A DNA stretch of 64,000 nucleotides, taken from positions 62,001 through 126,000 of the forward strand of contig NZ_BPFX01000016.1 of the NCBI RefSeq assembly GCF_019655855.1, given 5' to 3'. Positions 55,738 through 62,044 of the stretch are shown here, piece by piece. Below the pieces are notes generated by a model that was given only the letters and a program-made list of their open reading frames with translations, was not told the DNA's origin and made no database searches. Origin of the DNA: Pseudomonas paralcaligenes. Its GTDB lineage: Bacteria > Pseudomonadota > Gammaproteobacteria > Pseudomonadales > Pseudomonadaceae. Position 1 is the stretch's first letter; each line of letters begins with the position of its first letter. A program made the position numbers and the translations under genes.

Positions 55738-55977
55738 ATGTCCGACATTCCCGCCTGCGATACCGAGCTGGACGCCAGCGGCCTGAACTGCCCGATGCCG
55801 CTGCTCAAGGCCAAGCTGGAACTCAACCGCCTGCCCAGCGGCGCGGTGCTCAAGGTGACCGCCACCGACGCCGGCTCCCAGCGCGACTTCCGCACCTTCG
55901 CCACGCTGGCCGGCCATGTGTTGCTGCACGAGGAAGAGGGCGACGGCGTGTTCCGCTACTGGCTGAGGAAGGGCTGA
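55738..55977 (+). CDS. tusA: TusA-family sulfur carrier
   Basis: A 79-residue protein with the family core 'LDASGLNCPMPLLKAKLELNRL'. C18 of the CPxP motif carries the persulfide used for tRNA thiolation and other sulfur transfers. It has the normal length for the family, with AAGGAG shortly before the ATG at 55738. It is convergent with the dioxygenase gene, 15 bases apart. A specialised TusA paralogue is possible. Confidence 0.88.
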   Translation: MSDIPACDTELDASGLNCPMPLLKAKLELNRLPSGAVLKVTATDAGSQRDFRTFATLAGHVLLHEEEGDGVFRYWLRKG

Positions 55978-55992
55978 GCGCACGGCTTCGCC

Positions 55993-56760
55993 TCAGTAGA
56001 AACCATAGATATCCATGCCCAGCGCGCCGAGGGTGAAGCCGCTGTGCTCGACGCGGAATTCGCCGCCAGCTCCCAACGCGAAATACAGCGGCAGCAGGTG
56101 CTCGTCGCTGGGGTGGCTGCGCACCGCGTGGGGCGCCTGGCGGCGGTAGTCGAGCAGGGCGGCGCGGTCGCCGGCGCGCAGCCTGTCCACTATCCAGTCG
56201 CGGAACTCCAGTGCCCAGGGCTCGACCATCTCCGGGCCGGCGCGCCAGTCCAGTTCGCGCAGGTTGTGGGTGATGCTGCCGGAGCCGATCAGCAGCACGT
56301 CGCGTTCGCGCAGGCTGGCGAGCGCCTGGCCGATGCGCATCTGTAGCGCCGGGCCGGCGTGGCTCGGCAGCGACAGTTGCAGCACGGGGATATCGGCCTC
56401 CGGATACATCAGCGACAGCGGCACCCAGGCTCCGTGGTCGAGTGGGCGCTCAGGGTCAAGGCGGCTGGGAATATCGGCGGCGGCCAGCAGATGCTGCACC
56501 TCCAGCGCCACCTCGGGTGCGCCGGGGGCCGGGTACTGCACGGCGTACAGTGCTGGGGGAAAACCGCCGAAGTCGTGCCAGGTAGCGGGGTTGGGCGAGC
56601 TGCCGATCAGCAGTTCGGTGCTTTCCCAGTGGGCAGAGACCACCAGGATCGCCCGTGGCTTGCCCATCCCGGCGGCCAGGCGGGCCAGGGCGGTACCGCT
56701 GGCGCCCGGCTCCAGGGCGAGCATGGGCGATCCGTGGGAGATGAAGAGGGCAGGCAGCAT
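55993..56760 (-). CDS. DODA-type extradiol ring-opening dioxygenase
   Basis: A 255-residue LigB/DODA-family protein with metal-binding segments 'LFISHGSPMLAL', 'SAHWES' and 'LDHGAWVPLSLMYPEADIPVLQLS', and a late 'SHPSDEHLLPLYFALGA'. Members open catechol rings (4,5-DOPA dioxygenase), though many are annotated by fold only. A 9-base inverted repeat lies about 50-80 bases upstream, and the gene stands alone, suggesting specific regulation. Confidence 0.9.
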   Translation of the reverse strand: MLPALFISHGSPMLALEPGASGTALARLAAGMGKPRAILVVSAHWESTELLIGSSPNPATWHDFGGFPPALYAVQYPAPGAPEVALEVQHLLAAADIPSRLDPERPLDHGAWVPLSLMYPEADIPVLQLSLPSHAGPALQMRIGQALASLRERDVLLIGSGSITHNLRELDWRAGPEMVEPWALEFRDWIVDRLRAGDRAALLDYRRQAPHAVRSHPSDEHLLPLYFALGAGGEFRVEHSGFTLGALGMDIYGFY

Positions 56761-56807
56761 CGGAGTTCCTCCGCGAGGGTGATGCTGCCATGGTGGCGAG
56801 TCGATCT

Positions 56808-56842
56808 ATCGATATCCAATATAACTTTCAGCTGATATCGAT
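56808..56842. promoter_or_regulatory. Inverted repeat ATCGATATC upstream of the dioxygenase
   Basis: ATCGATATC (56808-56816) and GATATCGAT (56834-56842) form a perfect inverted repeat with a 17-base A/T-rich spacer in the dioxygenase promoter region. Two half-sites about two helical turns apart suggest a dimeric regulator such as a LysR protein; the regulator is not adjacent. Confidence 0.5.
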
Positions 56843-56853
56843 CGATTCTTTCG

Positions 56854-57258
56854 TCAGGTCTGCTCGGTTTCCAAGTTGGCCTTCGGAGCGATCTCGTCGA
56901 ATACCTCGGGTGTCAGCGCCGCTTCGCCGGCGCCATCGAGCACCTCGCGCGGGTGTTCGCTGCCGGGGATGCTGCTGTCGAGCATGCTCAGCAGCTGGGC
57001 GCCGCGCGGGGTGAGGACGAAATTCTCGCCGTTGCCGCCTTCTTCCTCGGGGCGTGGAGCGATGAACTGGTTCTCCACCAGCAGCGATTCGTAGCGGGCG
57101 GCCTCGGCGCGGAAGTGGTCGAGGTCGTCGACCGTCTCGCCGGCGTTCTCCATTTCCGCGGCCAGTTCTTCCGCGTAGCGACGCGGGGCGAAGGATTGGC
57201 CGGCAGAGTTCTGTGCCTCGTGCAGCAGGCGTTCGATCAGGTCCCAGTGGTAAACCAT
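56854..57258 (-). CDS. Hypothetical protein, possible DUF2513-like winged helix
   Basis: A 134-residue acidic protein. 'HWDLIERLLHEAQN', 'HFRAEAARYESLLVENQFI' and 'FVLTPRGAQLLSML' resemble the layout of DUF2513 proteins: an entry helix, a recognition-helix region and a wing followed by 'T..G..LL'. This suggests a small regulator without a sensor domain. It lies upstream of the dioxygenase on the same strand and might share regulation. The ATG at 57258 is well placed. Confidence 0.65.
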   Translation of the reverse strand: MVYHWDLIERLLHEAQNSAGQSFAPRRYAEELAAEMENAGETVDDLDHFRAEAARYESLLVENQFIAPRPEEEGGNGENFVLTPRGAQLLSMLDSSIPGSEHPREVLDGAGEAALTPEVFDEIAPKANLETEQT

Positions 57259-57353
57259 GGCGATTCTCCGCAGTCGTGGGGCTTATCAGTTCCGACTGGC
57301 GCCGGCGGGCCAAGGTTCGAGCTTTTTCACAGCGAGAGAGAGGAGGGCCGTTC

Positions 57354-57416
57354 GTAGGAGCGAGCTTGCTCGCGAAAGGGCATGCACAAGAGCTTCGCGA
57401 GCAAGCTCGCTCCCAC
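57354..57416. repeat. REP pair (GAGCGAGCTTGCTCGC type)
   Basis: Two REP sequences in mirror orientation. A 20-base arm at 57357-57376, containing GAGCGAGCTTGCTCGC, is repeated as its exact reverse complement at 57394-57413, with a 17-base centre. This REP family is typical of Pseudomonas and depends on a RAYT transposase in trans, which is not in the window. Confidence 0.9.
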
Positions 57417-57456
57417 GGGAGCATGGGCATGAAAAAGGCTATGTCCCCGTTAGATG

Positions 57457-57752
57457 TTGTAGTGCCCTGAACCCTTCTGGGTCCCCGCCTGCGCGGGGAT
57501 GACAAGGTGGAGGCGGAATTGCTCCCTGAGCCGTCATTCCCGCGCAGGCGGGAATTCAGGGGTAGGCAGCTGCAGTGTTCAGATAGAGGGGCTTGACCGC
57601 GCAACGCGTAGGGTGGGTTAGCCGCTTGCTGGCGTAACCCAGCGGTACCGCGGTCGACTGTGCTGGATGGGTTATGGCCTGCGCCCCAACCACCCTACCG
57701 GCTCCCAGGCAGGCCGCTTCCGCAGGGCAGCTGTAGCGTCTGCAACACGTAA
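57457..57752 (+). repeat. Composite intergenic repeat, copy B
   Basis: About 296 bases in direct orientation relative to copy A at 49278-49585, with the same block order and scattered substitutions. Differences lie mainly in the stretch between the two hairpins and near the centre. Copy B is preceded by a REP pair and followed by the htpX terminator. Both copies lie in intergenic DNA about 8 kb apart. Confidence 0.85.
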
Positions 57753-57768
57753 CGGGTACATAACCATG

Positions 57769-57798
57769 AAAAAAGGCGATCCGTGGATCGCCTTTTTT
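57769..57798. terminator. Bidirectional terminator after htpX
   Basis: A perfect 14-base stem: six A then GGCGATCC (57769-57782), a two-base GT turn, then GGATCGCC and six T (57785-57798). The A/T arms make it work in both directions. It ends htpX transcription 15 bases after the stop codon. Confidence 0.9.
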
Positions 57799-57812
57799 CG
57801 TCAATCGCCGGC

Positions 57813-58688
57813 TCAGCCGCGGCGGCGCAGGGCCTCGATGCGGTCTTCCAGCGGCGGGTGGGTCATCAGCAGGCCGGCCAGGCCGTTCTTCAGGCCGCCG
57901 TTGATGCCGAAGGCGGTCAGGCTGTCGGGCATGTGCACCGGCACGCCCTGTTCGGCGCGCAGGCGCTCCAGCGCGGCGATCATCGCGCCGGTGCCGGCCA
58001 GGCGGGCGCCGGCGTCGTCGGCCTTGAACTCGCGGCGGCGGGAGAACCACATGACGATGATGCTGGCCAGGATGCCCAGCACCAGCTCGGCGAAGATGGT
58101 CGCGACGATGTAGCCGATGCCGTGGCCCTCGCCCTCGTTCTTCAGCACCACGCGGTCGACGAAGTTGCCGAAGATGCGTGCGAAGAACATCACGAAGGTG
58201 TTCACCACGCCCTGGATCATCGCCAGGGTGACCATGTCGCCATTGGCTACGTGGCCGATCTCGTGGGCCAGCACGGCGCGCACCTCGTCGGGCGAGAAGC
58301 GCTCCAGCAGGCCCTGGCTGACGGCCACCAGGGCGTCGTTGCGGTTCCAGCCGGTGGCGAAGGCGTTGGATTCGTAGGCGGGGAAGATACCGACCTCCGG
58401 CATCTTGATGCCGGCATCGCGGGACAGCTCCTCGACGGTCTGCAGCAGCCACTGTTCATGGCGGGTGCGGGGCTGGGTGATGATTTCGGTGCCGGTGCTC
58501 ATCTTCGCCATCCACTTGGACAGGAACAGCGAGATGAAGGAGCCGACGAAGCCGAAGACGGCACAGAAGGCCAGCAGGCTGCCGTAGTTCTGGCCGGTGA
58601 AGCGATCCACCCCGAGCAGTTTCAGGGTGACGCTGGCGATCAGCAGGACCGCCAGGTTGGTGGCCAGGAACAACACGATGCGCATCAT
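57813..58688 (-). CDS. htpX: Heat-shock membrane protease HtpX
   Basis: A 291-residue M48B inner-membrane zinc protease with N-terminal helices ('[24 protein letters not shown]', '[21 protein letters not shown]'). The zinc motif is 'HEIGH' at residues 142-146, and the third ligand lies in '[16 protein letters not shown]'. It degrades misfolded membrane proteins with FtsH. Two consecutive ATGs (58688, 58685) are possible starts. A sigma-32-like promoter lies upstream, and a perfect terminator follows. Confidence 0.96.
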   Translation of the reverse strand: MMRIVLFLATNLAVLLIASVTLKLLGVDRFTGQNYGSLLAFCAVFGFVGSFISLFLSKWMAKMSTGTEIITQPRTRHEQWLLQTVEELSRDAGIKMPEVGIFPAYESNAFATGWNRNDALVAVSQGLLERFSPDEVRAVLAHEIGHVANGDMVTLAMIQGVVNTFVMFFARIFGNFVDRVVLKNEGEGHGIGYIVATIFAELVLGILASIIVMWFSRRREFKADDAGARLAGTGAMIAALERLRAEQGVPVHMPDSLTAFGINGGLKNGLAGLLMTHPPLEDRIEALRRRG

Positions 58689-58735
58689 GGTGGGAAGCTT
58701 CTCCTCAGGCGAGAGACGTTCTAAGTATGCGAGCT

Positions 58736-58763
58736 ATATAAGGTTGGCCCGGGGTGCCTTCAA
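58736..58763 (-). promoter_or_regulatory. Putative sigma-32 promoter of htpX
   Basis: On the minus strand, GGTTGAAG (-35; TTGAAG at 58758-58763) and CCTTATAT (-10; 58736-58743) are separated by 14 bases. This resembles the heat-shock consensus CTTGAAA-N13/14-CCCCATAT. It ends 47 bases before the htpX start. Confidence 0.5.
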
Positions 58764-58776
58764 CCGAGGCACTATT

Positions 58777-59229
58777 TCAAACTATGTCGCTTGCCGGGTT
58801 CAGAGCGCTTTCGAACAGCAGGCGGGTGAGCCGCGCGACCTTCTCGCTGCTGTGCTGGGCGAGCGCCTCGCGCAGCTGCCAGGCGAGGGTGGCGTGGACG
58901 CGGCGCACGCCCGGTGGCAGTCCGTCGCCCTGGGGCAGAACATGGGGAACGGCGCGGGACAGGCGCAGGAAGCCCTTCTCGGTGAGCACCGCCTGGTCCA
59001 GCGCGTCGTAGGCGATGGTGCTCTCGAAGCGCAGGAAACCCTCCTCGGCCAGCCACAGCAGGGCGCCGAGGCAGGCCTGGTGGCGCTTGCTGGGCAGGCC
59101 GAACTCGTCGGGCTCCTCGCGGCCGATCAGATCTTCCACGTAGAGCGCGACCTTGCGCGGAAAGGCCTGGTAGAGCAGCAGCAGGCCGCTGGCGGCATCC
59201 TTGTAGAACTCGTCGATTTGCAGGTCCAA
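58777..59229 (-). CDS. Hypothetical protein with TTG start
   Basis: A 150-residue soluble protein, 'MDLQIDEFYKDAASGLLLLYQAFPRKVALYVEDLIG...', with 'HQACLGALLWLAEEGFLRFE' and 'AVLTEKGFLRLSRAVPHVLP'. This looks like a small winged-helix layout similar to uncharacterised Pseudomonas proteins. There is no ATG in frame near the conserved start. A TTG at 59229 has AAGGA seven bases upstream, so I use it. It is the first gene downstream of the LysR gene, separated by 116 bases. No function assigned. Confidence 0.7.
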   Translation of the reverse strand: MDLQIDEFYKDAASGLLLLYQAFPRKVALYVEDLIGREEPDEFGLPSKRHQACLGALLWLAEEGFLRFESTIAYDALDQAVLTEKGFLRLSRAVPHVLPQGDGLPPGVRRVHATLAWQLREALAQHSSEKVARLTRLLFESALNPASDIV

Positions 59230-59345
59230 CGCTACATCCTTCTCGATCAGTCTCTCGCCTGGCCGCCTCCAGGGGCGCCGGTCGTCACGGTGGGCAGATG
59301 CTGAACGCTGCCCGCGCACGAGGCAAGCGCATTGTGTGCGCCGCT

Positions 59346-60230
59346 CTACTGCCCCGCCAGGAAGGTCACCAGTTGCCGGGCATGGGACGACAGGGATTCC
59401 CAGTCCTTGATGCAGAGGCGCAGTTCCCGCGTGGCCCAGGCGTCGTCCAGGGCGACCGGGCTGACCGGCAGTTCGAGGGCGAAGCGCGCCGCCGCGGCTT
59501 CGGGCAGCAGGGCGATGCCCACGCGCTGGGCGACCAGCTGGGCGATAGCGTCGAAGCTGGGCGCGCGTACCCGGATGCGCAGCGGCCTGGCCTGGCGGGT
59601 GGCCATTTCCTCGACGAAGCGCTGCATGGCGCGTTCCGCCGGCAGGCCGACGAAGGGATGGTCGAGCGCGTCGCGCAGCTCGATCGACGGGCGGCCGGCC
59701 AGCGGGTGGTCGCGGGGCACCAGCATGACCAGCTTGTCGTGGCGGAAGGGCAGCGACAGCAGGCCCCCGGTGGGCAGGTTGCCGTCGTAGACGCCGATCT
59801 CGCATTCCCCGCTCTGCACGGCGCGCAGCACCTCGACGCTCTTCTGTTCCACCAGTTGCAGGTCCACTTCCGGGTAGTCGGCGAGGAACGGGCCGAGGGT
59901 GGCCGGCAGGAAGGTGCTGTTGGCCACCGTGGTGGCGGAGAGGTTGAGCGAGATGCGGCGCCGGCCGGAGAGGTCGCCGAGCATTTCCCTGAGCCTTTCC
60001 GCCTCGCCGAGCACGCCGCGGGCGCGCTCCAGGATCAGGCGGCCGGTCGGGGTCGCCGTCATGCCGTCGGCCCGGCGCTCGAACAGGGTCAGGCCGTAGC
60101 GCTGCTCGAACTGGCGCAGGCGGGTGCTGGCGGCGGAAACGGCGATGGGGAAGGTCGCGGCGGCCTTGCTCAGGCTGCCGGTTGCATCGATGGCCGCCAG
60201 CAGGCGCAGGTCGGTGAGGTCGAAGTGCAT
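59346..60230 (-). CDS. LysR-family transcriptional regulator
   Basis: A 294-residue regulator with an N-terminal helix-turn-helix ('LRLLAAIDATGSLSKAAATFPIAVSAASTRLRQFEQRYG') and a LysR substrate domain ('RRISLNLSATTVANSTFLPATLGPF...'). It is divergent from the EamA transporter gene across a 101-base gap. This is a classic regulator-exporter pair, so it most likely controls that gene. The inducer is unknown. Confidence 0.92.
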   Translation of the reverse strand: MHFDLTDLRLLAAIDATGSLSKAAATFPIAVSAASTRLRQFEQRYGLTLFERRADGMTATPTGRLILERARGVLGEAERLREMLGDLSGRRRISLNLSATTVANSTFLPATLGPFLADYPEVDLQLVEQKSVEVLRAVQSGECEIGVYDGNLPTGGLLSLPFRHDKLVMLVPRDHPLAGRPSIELRDALDHPFVGLPAERAMQRFVEEMATRQARPLRIRVRAPSFDAIAQLVAQRVGIALLPEAAAARFALELPVSPVALDDAWATRELRLCIKDWESLSSHARQLVTFLAGQ

Positions 60231-60331
60231 CAGGGTTTCTCCTGTGGCGAACGCCCTGTTCGTGAAAATGAGATTCTAGCGTGGCGGCGTTATCGCCAGA
60301 ATAAGGCTCTGCCTCCCTGCCGTGGATCGTC

Positions 60332-61300
60332 ATGAGTTCCCTGTCCCTGCTTTACCGCCGTTGCCTGGCCGATGGGCGCCTGTTCGCCGTCCTGTCGGCC
60401 ACGGGCTTCAGCCTCAAGGCCATCTTCGTCAAGCTGGCCTACGCGGCCGGCCCGGTCGATGCCCTCACCCTGCTGGCGCTGCGCATGGGCCTGGCCCTGC
60501 CGCTGTTCGCCTGGCTGCTGTGGCTGAGCCGCGGCGAGCAGGGCGAGGCCGTGGGCGCCGCGGACGTGGCGCGCATCCTGCTGCTGGGGCTGCTCGGCTA
60601 CTACCTGTCGAGCCTGTTCGATTTCTACGGGCTTGAGCACATCAGCGCTGGGCTGGAGCGGCTGATCCTGTTCACTTACCCGACCCTGGTGCTGCTGCTC
60701 CAGGCGCTGGTGCTGCGCGAGCGACCGAGCCTGCGCACGCTGCTGGCGATGGGTGTGTGCTACGCGGGGCTGGGCATCGCCTTCGTCCATGACGTGGGCG
60801 TGGCCGAGGCCGGTTCGGATGTGATGGTGGGCGCCGCCTGGGTGTTCGCCAGCGCGGTGACCTACGCGCTGTACTACTTCGGCGCCGGGGTCATGCTCAG
60901 GCGCCTGGGCTCGATGCGCCTGGCCGGGCTGGCCGGCGGCGCGTCCTCGCTGATGGTGCTGGTGCACTACGGGGTGGCCGGCGACACGGCGCAGCTCGCC
61001 AGCCTGCCACTCTCGATCTGGGGCTTCGCAGCGGCGATGGCGCTGTGCTCGACGGTGTTGCCGATCTACTGGATGGCGCTGGCGATCCAGCGCATGGGGC
61101 CGACCCAGACCGCGGCGGTGGGCAACCTGGGGCCGGTGCTGACCCTGCTGGCGTCGTGGGCGGTGCTGAGCGAGTCGGTGTCCCTGTACCAACTGGTCGG
61201 GTTGGGACTGGTGCTACTGGGCGTCTCGCGCCTGAAGCCGTCGCGTCCGGCGGCGCCCGCGGCGGCAGCCCGCAAGCCGGATGTCCAGCCGCTGCGCTAG
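60332..61300 (+). CDS. EamA-family (DMT) transporter
   Basis: A 322-residue ten-helix inner-membrane protein with two EamA repeats ('SATGFSLKAIFVKLAYAAGPVDALTLLALRMGLALPLF' and 'WMALAIQRMGPTQTAAVGNLGPVLTLLASWAVLSE'). It probably exports a small metabolite. Its divergent LysR neighbour suggests substrate-induced expression. It is convergent with a 48-codon gene 10 bases downstream. Confidence 0.9.
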   Translation: MSSLSLLYRRCLADGRLFAVLSATGFSLKAIFVKLAYAAGPVDALTLLALRMGLALPLFAWLLWLSRGEQGEAVGAADVARILLLGLLGYYLSSLFDFYGLEHISAGLERLILFTYPTLVLLLQALVLRERPSLRTLLAMGVCYAGLGIAFVHDVGVAEAGSDVMVGAAWVFASAVTYALYYFGAGVMLRRLGSMRLAGLAGGASSLMVLVHYGVAGDTAQLASLPLSIWGFAAAMALCSTVLPIYWMALAIQRMGPTQTAAVGNLGPVLTLLASWAVLSESVSLYQLVGLGLVLLGVSRLKPSRPAAPAAAARKPDVQPLR

Positions 61301-61310
61301 CGCGGCGGGG

Positions 61311-61457
61311 TCAGCCCATGCGTGCCTTCATGGCCTGGCGGATGAAGGCGCGCTCCTCGGGTGGCAGATGGCAGCAGAAGCGCATCATCAAGCGTGCATC
61401 CGGGGTCAGGGGTTCGCGCAGCTGGCGTGGCCGGCTGTCATCTCTGGTCTTGTTCAT
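61311..61457 (-). CDS. Small hypothetical protein, 48 residues
   Basis: A short open frame from ATG 61457 to a TGA at 61311-61313, product 'MNKTRDDSRPRQLREPLTP...' ending 'EERAFIRQAMKARMG'. The composition (basic, helical, 'LMMRFCCHLPPEERAFIRQAM') and codon bias are those of a real Pseudomonas gene. 'GAGAGGA' lies upstream. It falls between the EamA gene and the cold-shock terminator, where no other gene fits. No family is known to me. Confidence 0.55.
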   Translation of the reverse strand: MNKTRDDSRPRQLREPLTPDARLMMRFCCHLPPEERAFIRQAMKARMG

Positions 61458-61508
61458 CCTCTATGTCCTCTCGCCATCGCCCGGAGCCTGCCGGGCCATC
61501 ATCAGAAG

Positions 61509-61529
61509 AAAGCCCGCCGAAGCGGGCTC
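61509..61529 (-). terminator. Terminator after the cold-shock gene
   Basis: On the minus strand AGCCCGC-TTCG-GCGGGCT forms a seven-base stem with a stable TTCG tetraloop, followed by TTCTTCT. It lies about 20 bases beyond the cold-shock gene stop. Confidence 0.75.
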
Positions 61530-61547
61530 TCCGCCTGACCTGACAGG

Positions 61548-61757
61548 TCAGGCGATCTGCACGCGCTCCGCCATCGGCCCTTTCTGGCCGGCGGCGACCA
61601 GGAAGGAAACGCGCTGCCCCTCGTTGAGCGTGCGGTAGCCTTCGGCCTCGATCTGGCGGAAGTGCACGAACACGTCGGGACCTTGGTCCGGCGTGATGAA
61701 GCCGAAGCCCTTGTCGGCGTTGAACCATTTGACGATACCGTTTTGGCGATCTGCCAT
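61548..61757 (-). CDS. Cold-shock domain protein
   Basis: A 69-residue CspA-family protein with RNP1 'KGFGFI' and RNP2 'VFVHF' in '[27 protein letters not shown]'. Such proteins bind single-stranded RNA and DNA. GGAGAGAG precedes the ATG at 61757. The long upstream leader (61758-62044) is shared with the divergent sensor kinase gene. Confidence 0.96.
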   Translation of the reverse strand: MADRQNGIVKWFNADKGFGFITPDQGPDVFVHFRQIEAEGYRTLNEGQRVSFLVAAGQKGPMAERVQIA

Positions 61758-62044
61758 GATGTCTCTCTCCAGGGTAGGTAACGACCGGGCCAGGCCCGGG
61801 CACACCGTTGCACGTGAAGCCGGGCCGAGGAGATGATCGAACATTCGCCGTACCGCTTAACCGAGCAGTCAGTGCTTGCAGTGCTAGAGAGCCTGGCCGC
61901 TCGGGGATAGTTCGAAGAACTTTTGCCGGCCGCCCTGTTTCATGATCCGGTTCCGAAAACGGGCGATCCGCTGCCGCCGCGCTTCCATGTTGCGGCCACG
62001 AGCGGTACAACGAAGCAGGCTGCAATTGCACGGGAAGAAGATTG

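Noticed and set aside
61796..61812. GGGCACACCGTTGCA resembling a sigma-54 promoter upstream of the cold-shock and kinase genes
   Set aside because: The spacing between the GGCAC and TTGC elements is one base short of the consensus, which sigma-54 does not tolerate well. No activator site or regulator was seen.
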